Notes under the pieces: model-generated
What the model saw: only the letters and a program-made list of their open reading frames with translations
The model's database searches: none
What the model was told of the DNA's origin: nothing
Origin: Bacteroidota bacterium
GTDB lineage: Bacteria > Bacteroidota > Ignavibacteria > Ignavibacteriales > Melioribacteraceae
NCBI GenBank assembly: GCA_023381535.1
Contig: JAMCSN010000076.1
Location: 435 to 10,845 of the forward strand
Length of the DNA: 10,411 nt
Reading direction: 5' to 3'
In this document: positions 1-6,167 of the stretch, one piece after another
How positions within the stretch are numbered: position 1 is the stretch's first letter
Layout: every line of letters starts with the position of its first letter
Program-made: the position numbers and the translations under genes

Positions 1-226
1 CAAGTCCCGGCTTTTCTCCACGAATCTTTGAGAGATGGTGCTGCGTTAATTTCATTAATCGACCAAATGCCGTAGCAGGCATTGTTGACGCGAATGAAAA
101 AAATCGTTCGCGGATACCAGCATTTAGATTTCCACCCGATGCATGGTATTGGATTGATTCCATAACTGCAAATATGCCTCCGCATGTGTAAGCAATGTTT
201 TTGTTTGTTTCATCATGTCCAGACAT
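1..226 (-). CDS. cas11c: Type I-C small subunit Cas11c, translated from inside cas8c (partial)
   Basis: In characterised type I-C systems the Cascade small subunit is not a separate gene. It is made from an internal start in the 3' part of cas8c and corresponds to the helical C-terminal domain of Cas8c. Here codon 456 of cas8c is an ATG at 226, preceded by AGGAGGT at 236-242 with a 9-nt spacer of AAAAAAATT. That is as good a ribosome-binding site as those of cas3 and cas5c, although it lies in the middle of a coding sequence. The product would begin MSGHDETNKNIAYTCGGIFA, followed by helical sequence; 75 residues are visible and the rest lies beyond the left edge. The start is seen directly. 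Translation of a separate product is inferred from the family precedent. Confidence 0.82.
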   Translation of the reverse strand, partial: MSGHDETNKNIAYTCGGIFAVMESIQYHASGGNLNAGIRERFFSFASTMPATAFGRLMKLTQHHLSKIRGEKPGL

Positions 227-1591
227 AATTTTTTTACCTCCTGATTGATTTGTTTTTCTATTAATGATCAGTTTCAAAAGTGCAATTCGTTCCGATGTTG
301 CATTGCCTTGCTCGGCTTTAATGCGATTAAGAACTGCACTCAAAATCCATAGTGGTGGTTGTGTTCCAAGTATTGCGCATTTCCATAATGCAGCACCTAT
401 TCTTCCATGTTGAACATCGTTCGTGCTTTTTCCTTTGGCTGCTTTTACCAACTCCCAAAAGCGGGGAAAAGTATAAACGATTTTACCTTGTTCTTTACTG
501 TACTCGCCGATTTCAATATCGCTAAACCATAAAGCAAGATTTTTGCGAAGATTACTTATGCTGGTTATGATCCAGTCGCGAATAGCAATTCTTGCTGCCG
601 AACCGCTGAGTATGATTGAATAAAAAATATCTTGATGAAGATTCTTAAGATGTTTTGCTTCACCGGATTCTATTCCTTTAATCATCTCTCGGATTTCGCC
701 TTCATCCGGTTTGTCCAGCATTTCTATTTCGGAGATTTCTACTGCATCTTGTAGCCAGAATACAACTGCTGTATCAGTTGAGATGTTTTTTCGATTCTTG
801 AATATTGGAATGGCTTTTCCTTTTTTCTCTTTTTGTTCCCATGAGCTTGGTGAGAGCAGCCAATTTAATGCATCAACATAAGCTCTTGCACAGTGTGTGC
901 ATATGGATGAATTTTCGTTCCATTTAAAACCATAAGATTCATATGCATTCTCGTTATAGGAAACAAGAGCACATCCGGCAGTTTGTCCATCAGGTACACG
1001 TTTTATCATTCCATGCGGAAGATCTGTTACTGCATATTCTGAAGAACCACAAATTGAACAAACGGGAAATCTTTTATTCTTCAATTCTTCCTGCAATGAT
1101 TTGTAGTTATCAATTATTGCTTTTCTGATTTCCTTATCCTCATGAAGACGTTTATTGCTTCCGTCAACTATGAAGGAAATATTTCCACCTCTTTGTTTCT
1201 CATCTACCTGTTTTAAAAATTCGGAGCGGGCTTTATTAATTCCGGCTTCTTTGTTGGTTTGGTAAAATGCCATTACAGGCGTAAGAGCGAATAATTGTGG
1301 GTAATTCGCAAGCTTTTCCATAAAGAGTTTATGTTTGGATTTTGGCTCCTTTCCGATATTTAAAATCTCTTCGGACCTATCTACCAATAATCTTGCCTTA
1401 CCTTTCTTTGCGGTAATTGCTTCGGTAATTGTTTCTACCGGTTCATGTACTATAAATTGTTTGAATTTTCCGTTATGACCAATAACCAAATCAATTGATG
1501 TTGGCACCTTGTCTAATGCATCGTGAATGTAAGTGCCTTTTAATTTGTTTTGCCTCAGGTTATTTGCCAGGGAAACAAGTTCTTGTATCAT
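1..1591 (-). CDS. cas8c: Type I-C Cascade large subunit Cas8c (Csd1), 3' end cut by window
   Basis: Cas8c is the large subunit of the type I-C crRNA-guided surveillance complex and takes part in PAM recognition and target DNA binding. About 530 codons are visible from the ATG at 1591; family members are usually somewhat longer, so only the C-terminal end should be missing. I recognise the family from three things: the N-terminal region around residues 65-95; a segment reading GSAARIAIRDW, which resembles the family's conserved NxARxxxRxW stretch; and a C-terminal region with AFGRLMKLTQHHLSK, typical of Csd1. Two CxxC pairs (C178/C181 and C231/C234) look like a zinc-binding site. The ATG overlaps the cas5c stop in an ATGA tetranucleotide, which implies translational coupling. 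The reading frame is intact to the window edge. An internal start for Cas11c lies at codon 456. Identity is secure from both sequence and operon position. Confidence 0.93.
   Translation of the reverse strand, partial: MIQELVSLANNLRQNKLKGTYIHDALDKVPTSIDLVIGHNGKFKQFIVHEPVETITEAITAKKGKARLLVDRSEEILNIGKEPKSKHKLFMEKLANYPQLFALTPVMAFYQTNKEAGINKARSEFLKQVDEKQRGGNISFIVDGSNKRLHEDKEIRKAIIDNYKSLQEELKNKRFPVCSICGSSEYAVTDLPHGMIKRVPDGQTAGCALVSYNENAYESYGFKWNENSSICTHCARAYVDALNWLLSPSSWEQKEKKGKAIPIFKNRKNISTDTAVVFWLQDAVEISEIEMLDKPDEGEIREMIKGIESGEAKHLKNLHQDIFYSIILSGSAARIAIRDWIITSISNLRKNLALWFSDIEIGEYSKEQGKIVYTFPRFWELVKAAKGKSTNDVQHGRIGAALWKCAILGTQPPLWILSAVLNRIKAEQGNATSERIALLKLIINRKTNQSGGKKIMSGHDETNKNIAYTCGGIFAVMESIQYHASGGNLNAGIRERFFSFASTMPATAFGRLMKLTQHHLSKIRGEKPGL
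236..242 (-). promoter_or_regulatory. Internal ribosome-binding site for Cas11c
   Basis: The minus strand reads AGGAGGT, nearly the full anti-Shine-Dalgarno complement. It lies 9 nt before the in-frame ATG at 226. It is encoded within the Ser-Gly-Gly-Lys codons of cas8c, where the glycine codons used (GGA, GGT) happen to spell the site. Confidence 0.8.
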
Positions 1592-2298
1592 AACGCTTCC
1601 TCCTCTTCGGCAAGATTAAATTCATGAAGCAGTTGTTTCGGATACTCAGCAATTTTTCCTTGAACGTGTTTACTTGTTAGGATTTGCTTATAGTCGTTCG
1701 CACATTCCAGTATTCCGTTTTTTACAGCAGCATCATAAAAGAATTTCGGCGTAGGTATTCCTTGTTCGTCATACCACATATCAAGGAACATACTGCCGAT
1801 AGGTATTTCATCTTTAATTCTGTTTTCAACATCATCGGGTTCGGGCAGCGAAAACTCCGCGGCAAACTCGCGGGTACCTAAATAAGGTCTTCGCCAGCAT
1901 TGACCTTTTCCTGTTCTCCGATTGAACATCTCTACATATTTTTTTGTCGGATTTTTCACCGGAGAGGTTGCTTGGTAAACAGATGCTTCGATTATGTAAC
2001 AGACATCCTTTAGAATAATACTATTTCTTTGTGCGCGGTCACGTTCAATGATGATCGGTGTTTTACCTTGCTTCTTGTTGATTTCATTTCTTTTGACCGA
2101 CGCAAACTTGACCGGCTTTAAAACAAAAATTCGTTGAACATGCCAGATGAACTCCGGCTTCCAGAGAATACAATCTAAAATTCCCCGCGCCGCCGAAGGT
2201 GTCATACACGGGTAAGTCATACGTTCTACTTTCAAATCGGGTCGTGTAAAGCATGCATAATCGCCCCATACTTTTACACGAACCATATTCCCATTCAT
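1588..2298 (-). CDS. cas5c: Type I-C Cas5c (Cas5d), Cascade subunit and putative pre-crRNA endoribonuclease
   Basis: Cas5c caps the 5' handle of the crRNA in type I-C Cascade and, because these systems lack Cas6, usually cuts the pre-crRNA. The 236-residue protein carries the family's hallmark N-terminus (VKVWGDYACFTRPDLKVER, then MTPSAARGIL and WKP) and the central block MFNRRTGKGQCWRRPYLGTR. I chose the ATG at 2298 because AAGGAGG at 2304-2310 lies 5 nt upstream; a longer in-frame reading from 2334 would overlap the end of cas3 and adds nothing conserved. The gene starts 16 bp after the cas3 stop and its TGA overlaps the cas8c ATG. From memory of the Bacillus halodurans enzyme (Tyr46, Lys116, His117), the matching residues here are Leu45, Lys119 and Lys120, so only the lysine is kept. 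Family assignment is firm; processing activity is uncertain. Confidence 0.95.
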   Translation of the reverse strand: MNGNMVRVKVWGDYACFTRPDLKVERMTYPCMTPSAARGILDCILWKPEFIWHVQRIFVLKPVKFASVKRNEINKKQGKTPIIIERDRAQRNSIILKDVCYIIEASVYQATSPVKNPTKKYVEMFNRRTGKGQCWRRPYLGTREFAAEFSLPEPDDVENRIKDEIPIGSMFLDMWYDEQGIPTPKFFYDAAVKNGILECANDYKQILTSKHVQGKIAEYPKQLLHEFNLAEEEEAL

Positions 2299-2314
2299 AT
2301 TTTCCTCCTTCTGT

Positions 2315-4534
2315 TTAGAATACTGTTTCAACATCTTCCGGCGCTATTCCGAATTCTTGATCATATTTTCCAAGCCAAATCCTTAAACCGCTTTTGTGCT
2401 GTTCAATTTGACTCCCATATTTTTTCAAGAAGTTTGGATAAACCTGCACGCCGAACTGTTGGATTTTTCTATAAAGTTCTTTTGAAATGAATCCGCTGTT
2501 GTCGAAGAATTTTGTTACCTCTTCAAAAAGCTCCTTGCTTTCGTTAGAGTAAAAGGCAGCAAATAGAAGTGTTGTTTGTTTATCTATTATATGATACTGA
2601 TTGTTAACCGTTTTGAAATTGAACATCTCTCGTTCTTTCGTAATTTTATATCTATCTGGATCAACGAAAAATTCTATCACTTGTTCGTAATATCGTTCAA
2701 AAGATTCTGCATGATGAAGTATCTGGGGATCGTCTTTAATTATTCCTTTGGCAAATTCCGCACACGCACGGTAAGTTTTATCCGGCATTGGATGATCAGT
2801 CAGATCGAACAGAACAACTTTTCCTTTTTTCATTTTTCCATTTCTGTTACATCTTCCCGCAGCTTGTATCACAGAGTCGAGTGGAGCGATTGCACGATAA
2901 ACGCACGGGAAATCGAAATCAACTCCAGCTTCTACAAGTTGTGTTGAAACAACAGCAATTTTTCTTTTCGGCTTTGCAGAAAGCGCTGCAATTATTTTTT
3001 TAATTATCTTTTTCCTATGATGAGCACACATTGCTGTAGAAAGATGGAAATATTCGTCATGAGTACGGCCTTCTTTTATTTTTACAAAAAGTTTTTTGGC
3101 AACCGACTTTGTATTAACTACAGCTAAGTATGATGTTTTTTCTTTCAGTAATTGTTCAGCAACTATATCCAAACCGACCGGCTTCAGTTTCTTGATTAAT
3201 TTATATTCCACACGCTTTGTTACATCAAAGTATTTCATCGGATTTCCAATTAGACTAATTGTTTCTTCGATTCCGTCAAATCCTTCACGTTTGCCGAAAG
3301 CGGGCATTGTTGCGGTACAAAAGAGAAAAGATGTTTTTGAAACTTGGGAAATATTTTTAAGCATTATGATTGTTGGTTCAACAAGTTCTTTCGGTAAGGT
3401 TTGTACTTCATCGAAGATCACTACCGAGTTTGCAATGTTATGATTCTTTCTGCACTTGGAAGGTCTGTTGCTAAAGAGTGATTCGAAAAATTGTACAGCG
3501 GTGGTAATTATTATTGGCGCTTGCCAGTTCTCACATGCAAGTTGTTTAGGAGATAACTGTGTACTATCGAATGTTTCATTCGAGTATTCGTCATCACCTT
3601 CCATTATGCCTGAATGGTGTTCGAGTATGATTTCTTCACCGAAAATTTCTTTTAGGATAGTTGCCGTTTGGTCTATTATGTTTATGTAGGGAAGGACGAT
3701 AATGATACGTTTTAATTTATTTTCTTTTGCATGCAGCAGCGCCCAATGGATTGAAGTTAGCGTTTTACCTAATCCCGTTGGAAGCTGGATAGAAAAGAAT
3801 CCGGGAGGTTTTGAAAATTTATTTATTACATCAAGACGGGCTTCAGTCCTTAGCCTATTGATTTCTCTATCAATAGGTAACAATGTAAATATTTTTTCGA
3901 GCTGGTTTATCAATTCATCGTAATCAATTTCCGATTCCAAACGCGCTTGAGATTTTTCTGGCAGGAAGTGACGCTCCGTATCCAGCCAATCTGCGTCTGT
4001 TAGTGAACTGAATAGTAATCTTGTAAGACATTCTGTAAGTAAAAGGTTCTTTGAATATAACTGCGGAAGATCGGCTTCTTTGTTTTTGATCTCTGCCAGA
4101 TCATTATACAATCGTGTTATAAGTTCTTGGGCAAGTTCTTCGCTCTGCGCATAATTTTCATTATTGCTTCTTCTGTTTTCGTTATCGGGCAATCCTGCAT
4201 GATGACCCTGAATTGCAAATTGTAGCGGGATCAATTTGTTGAATAAAATTTTTGCAATATATGCACCAATCCCTGCATGAAAAGTTTTCTGTCCACCGTA
4301 TTCAATATAATTTTGAAAACCGTCTTGATATTTGCCTACATCATGTAAAATACCTGCTAGATAGAATAAGTTTGTCAGATCCTCGTCAGTTGCAAATGAA
4401 TGCGCTCTTACAGCAGTATTTTTTAAATGATCCTTTAAAAGATGTATCTCACCAAAATTATTTTTTGAATGCGCTACAAACTCTTTCATCTTTCCATTGT
4501 TACTTGGTTTATTGGTAATTTCTTCTTGATTCAT
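2315..4534 (-). CDS. cas3: Type I-C Cas3 helicase-nuclease with N-terminal HD domain
   Basis: Cas3 is recruited to target-bound Cascade, unwinds the DNA and degrades it. The protein has 739 residues, normal for a fused HD-helicase Cas3. The HD domain spans about 15-190: AHS at 21-23, HD at 64-65 in GILHDVGKY, His86, and HH at 111-112 in GHHAGLPD. The superfamily 2 helicase follows: Walker A LPTGLGKT at 251-258, motif II DEVQ at 375-378, motif III TAT at 407-409, motif V STQLVEAGVDF at 530-540, and motif VI QAAGRCNR at 557-564. All key residues are present. The Q in motif II is common in this Cas3 branch. The ATG at 4534 is chosen because GGAGGTG at 4543-4549 lies 8 nt upstream; an in-frame ATG at 4603 has no such site and would add 23 unconserved residues. 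It is the first gene of the cas operon. Confidence 0.96.
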   Translation of the reverse strand: MNQEEITNKPSNNGKMKEFVAHSKNNFGEIHLLKDHLKNTAVRAHSFATDEDLTNLFYLAGILHDVGKYQDGFQNYIEYGGQKTFHAGIGAYIAKILFNKLIPLQFAIQGHHAGLPDNENRRSNNENYAQSEELAQELITRLYNDLAEIKNKEADLPQLYSKNLLLTECLTRLLFSSLTDADWLDTERHFLPEKSQARLESEIDYDELINQLEKIFTLLPIDREINRLRTEARLDVINKFSKPPGFFSIQLPTGLGKTLTSIHWALLHAKENKLKRIIIVLPYINIIDQTATILKEIFGEEIILEHHSGIMEGDDEYSNETFDSTQLSPKQLACENWQAPIIITTAVQFFESLFSNRPSKCRKNHNIANSVVIFDEVQTLPKELVEPTIIMLKNISQVSKTSFLFCTATMPAFGKREGFDGIEETISLIGNPMKYFDVTKRVEYKLIKKLKPVGLDIVAEQLLKEKTSYLAVVNTKSVAKKLFVKIKEGRTHDEYFHLSTAMCAHHRKKIIKKIIAALSAKPKRKIAVVSTQLVEAGVDFDFPCVYRAIAPLDSVIQAAGRCNRNGKMKKGKVVLFDLTDHPMPDKTYRACAEFAKGIIKDDPQILHHAESFERYYEQVIEFFVDPDRYKITKEREMFNFKTVNNQYHIIDKQTTLLFAAFYSNESKELFEEVTKFFDNSGFISKELYRKIQQFGVQVYPNFLKKYGSQIEQHKSGLRIWLGKYDQEFGIAPEDVETVF

Positions 4535-4773
4535 TTTGCTTACACCTCCGGCACACAAGTCACAAATTTTTTGTTTAACTGAAAAGGAATTGATCTTATA
4601 CACAATCTATTCCCCCCGACTTATTCTATCGTCATCGGTGATTATTTAAGAGGCGTCTGCAGATGGAAGTAATCCCCGTATCTTTGTAGGAAGTTAATAA
4701 CCGTGCTAATAAACTGCAATCTGAATTTGTTTTCTTGTGCTGTTTTTGTAAAATCTCGGGGTGTTGCTATTGG

Positions 4774-4787
4774 GAGTAATGTTACTC
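4774..4787. promoter_or_regulatory. Perfect dyad, possible operator
   Basis: GAGTAA and TTACTC face each other across a 2-nt centre (TG). The palindrome lies about 240 bp upstream of the cas3 start. It could bind a dimeric regulator, but a 6-bp arm can arise by chance and no regulator gene is adjacent. Confidence 0.25.
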
Positions 4788-4841
4788 TCATTTTGCGCAA
4801 AGCAGAACAATTGAAGTCTTCTGCAGCCATTTTTGTATTAC

Positions 4842-4856
4842 TGTACTAAAAGTACA
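4842..4856. promoter_or_regulatory. Perfect dyad TGTACT-AAA-AGTACA, possible operator
   Basis: Two 6-bp arms form a perfect inverted repeat around a 3-nt spacer, with the size and symmetry of a dimeric repressor site. It lies about 308 bp upstream of the cas3 ATG and 50 bp from the hairpin-rich element. No regulator gene is next to it, so the role is a guess. Confidence 0.3.
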
Positions 4857-4905
4857 TTGTTTTTTGCATCTTAAATGGCAAAATTTGGCTCTATAATAGT
4901 ATTAC

Positions 4906-4927
4906 TATATATCTCAAAACCGATATA
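4906..4927 (+). repeat. Left terminal inverted repeat of the hairpin-rich element
   Basis: This 22-bp arm pairs with 5155-5176, with a single mismatch at its seventh base (T here, C in the complement of the right arm). Weak similarity continues inward for about ten more bases. Confidence 0.8.
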
Positions 4928-4959
4928 GGAAATACAAGGGTAGAAAAATATAAACATGA

Positions 4960-5036
4960 TAATAGATTTAATGAGCAATAAAATTCACCCAATTGGTGAA
5001 TTGTTTTATAGCTATTGTGTGTTCATTATTCTATTA
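4960..5036. repeat. Long imperfect hairpin
   Basis: The inner stem is a perfect 8-bp pairing of AATTCACC (4982-4989) with GGTGAATT (4995-5002) around the loop CAATT. Further out, TAATAGA plus TAATGA on the left pairs with TCATTA plus TCTATTA on the right, with small bulges and an unpaired middle section. It is the largest fold inside the element. Confidence 0.6.
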
Positions 5037-5044
5037 ATATGTCT

Positions 5045-5127
5045 CTCCTAGCGGAGCTAAAAATCCCGGTAGGGATAAAATATCTATAAATAAAGAATAC
5101 CAAATAAACCAAAGTCCCTTTAGGGAC
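5045..5127. repeat. Three short REP-like palindromic units
   Basis: Three similar small hairpins follow each other: CTCC-TAGC-GGAG at 5045-5056, ATCCC-GGTA-GGGAT at 5063-5076, and GTCCC-TTTA-GGGAC at 5114-5127. Each has a 4-nt loop and a purine-rich 3' arm, and the last two are followed by A-rich sequence. They look like REP-type repetitive palindromes. Whether they recur in this genome cannot be seen from one window. Confidence 0.5.
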
Positions 5128-5132
5128 GAAAC

Positions 5133-5150
5133 AGAGAACATCTATTCTCT
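5133..5150. repeat. Short hairpin AGAGAA-6 nt-TTCTCT
   Basis: A perfect 6-bp stem with a 6-nt loop lies directly inside the right terminal inverted repeat. It is listed because it adds to the density of folds in the element; alone it would not be notable. Confidence 0.4.
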
Positions 5151-5154
5151 TTGC

Positions 5155-5176
5155 TATATCGGTTTTGAGGTATATA
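5155..5176 (-). repeat. Right terminal inverted repeat of the hairpin-rich element
   Basis: This is the inverted partner of 4906-4927, identical at 21 of 22 positions. It is followed by TAC and then unrelated sequence. Confidence 0.8.
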
Positions 5177-5283
5177 TACACTGTAAAAACGATCGTTAAA
5201 ACCATATGCTATCTGCAGAAATTAAGAACCCATACTTTATGAGAAGCCTCAAAGTCACTTCGAATCGGAACTCCTCCCCCTTT

Positions 5284-5316
5284 CAACTGCGCTCCAAATG
5301 CGCTTCAACTGCGCTT
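5284..5316. repeat. Three tandem copies of an 11-bp unit
   Basis: The copies read CAACTGCGCTC, CAAATGCGCTT and CAACTGCGCTT; a degraded fourth (CACTTCCGTAT) may follow. Copies one and three differ at one base. The tract lies about 65 bp before the start of the DUF6266-like gene and is the only notable structure in 5177-5379. Confidence 0.75.
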
Positions 5317-5379
5317 CACTTCCGTATCAAAACTGCATCAACTATACTTAATTCTCTATTAATTCAGCATTAATTCATA

Positions 5380-6036
5380 ATGGCATTTCGTAAAAATAAC
5401 CCACTTGGTCCGGTCTCTGGTAAGATAGGAGAAACTGTTTCAAGAATCAGATACGGCAAAGAAGTAGTTTATTCAAAACCGGCATCTTACCACATCAGCT
5501 ATTCGCCTTCTGCTGTTTCCGGAAGATCCAAATTTGCTAATGCAGTAAAACTTGCTGGATTGGTTAATTCAGTACCGGAATTATCTCTCGTTTGGAAAAT
5601 TGCAAAGATTAAAGGAACTAACTCTTACCAGAAAATCATTAAGCATAATACAAAATTGGTTTCGGATTATGGCTTAACTCTCAAAAACATCATTACACCC
5701 CCTTTGGCACTTGTTGAAGGGCATTCAATTACACTCGACGGAAACAAAATCATACTGGAATTTAAAGTTGATAAATCTTTCCCGAATCCTCCGCTAATCT
5801 TGTTAACTTTGATATCGTTTCAAAACGAAACCCAAAATGAAATGTTCATCGTTCGCTCTGACGAATTAGAAAAAATTGATAACGGTTATCTTAGGGGCGT
5901 TCTATCACTTTCCGCGGAGGCATTAGATAAAACTACCGGGCTCAACAACGCAATTCTCCTTTCAGCATTTCTTTCTGCTTCCGGAACTATATGTTGGTCC
6001 TCAACCATCCCTTTCGAACTGAACTTAAAACCGTAA
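5380..6036 (+). CDS. DUF6266-like protein of unknown function
   Basis: This is a 218-residue protein without a signal peptide or membrane segment. The N-terminal 60 residues follow the pattern I associate with DUF6266 and related Bacteroidota proteins: a Gly-rich GPVSGKIGETV stretch, a YGKEVVYSKPA block, then Ser-rich residues ahead of GRSKFANAVKLA. The remaining part alternates hydrophobic and polar residues like a beta-sandwich (for example KIILEFKVD and ILLTLISF), but I name no fold. The ATG at 5380 has no clear Shine-Dalgarno and sits in AT-rich sequence, common in Bacteroidota-type genes. It stands alone, with a repeat-rich region upstream and an M28 peptidase 131 bp downstream, so context gives no role. 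The family is thought to be widespread but uncharacterised. The gene looks intact; the family name is a judgement from memory of the motif. Confidence 0.75.
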   Translation: MAFRKNNPLGPVSGKIGETVSRIRYGKEVVYSKPASYHISYSPSAVSGRSKFANAVKLAGLVNSVPELSLVWKIAKIKGTNSYQKIIKHNTKLVSDYGLTLKNIITPPLALVEGHSITLDGNKIILEFKVDKSFPNPPLILLTLISFQNETQNEMFIVRSDELEKIDNGYLRGVLSLSAEALDKTTGLNNAILLSAFLSASGTICWSSTIPFELNLKP

Positions 6037-6078
6037 TGCACGTTTCCGGTCTGTGCTGAGCTATATCATTCGCATTTC

Positions 6079-6102
6079 TGTATTCTATTTGTGTATTCTA
6101 TT
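6079..6102 (+). repeat. Direct repeat of TGTATTCTATT
   Basis: Two identical 11-bp copies (6079-6089 and 6092-6102) lie 13 bp apart, start to start, between the DUF6266-like gene and the peptidase gene. This T-rich stretch may be part of the peptidase promoter region; no function is assigned. Confidence 0.5.
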
Positions 6103-6167
6103 CAATAATTGATTGCTTTTTTATCCCGATACAAATATGTTGTGCAGAAATTTTTCGAAAGGTGAAA

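Larger units (their letters stand above)
4535..4905. other. Upstream region of the cas operon, no convincing gene
   Basis: This stretch probably holds the cas operon promoter and 5' leader on the minus strand. A -10-like TATAAG occurs on the minus strand at about 4596-4601, but no -35 is evident, so I do not place a promoter. A 62-codon frame (4642-4830, minus) is open here. It lacks a ribosome-binding site, has no recognisable family and is treated as chance. Two short perfect dyads, annotated separately, are the clearest structure. Confidence 0.5.
4906..5176. mobile_element. Non-coding element with 22-bp terminal inverted repeats, packed with hairpins (MITE-like or REP-cluster-like)
   Basis: The ends at 4906-4927 and 5155-5176 are inverted copies that match at 21 of 22 positions; both contain the core CTCAAAACCGATATA or its complement. 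The interior has no gene but many self-complementary segments: a long imperfect hairpin (4960-5036) and short hairpins at 5045-5056, 5063-5076, 5114-5127 and 5133-5150. This composition fits a miniature inverted-repeat element or a cluster of REP-type palindromes moved by an enzyme encoded elsewhere. A 3-bp TAC occurs just outside both ends, but the TA-rich edges make any target duplication ambiguous. A structured non-coding RNA is an alternative. The inverted repeats are certain; mobility is inferred. Confidence 0.6.

Noticed and set aside
943..1128. Short plus-strand frame inside cas8c
   Set aside because: It lies wholly antisense to an intact conserved gene and has no start signal.
2315..4534. 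DEVQ instead of DEAH in Cas3 motif II as a possible defect
   Set aside because: Q at this position is common in this branch of Cas3 helicases and all other motifs are intact.
4535..4603. Longer cas3 start at 4603
   Set aside because: The ATG at 4534 has a strong Shine-Dalgarno site at proper spacing, and the extra 23 residues do not belong to the HD domain.
4642..4830. 62-codon open frame on the minus strand upstream of cas3
   Set aside because: It has no ribosome-binding site before its ATG, no recognised family and no supporting context. Chance is the simplest explanation, although a remnant of a gene cannot be excluded.
5114..5132. GTCCCTTTAGGGACGAAAC resembles a CRISPR repeat ending in GAAAC
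   Set aside because: It occurs once in the window with no regularly spaced copies, and sits in a cluster of REP-like palindromes. It is not a CRISPR array.
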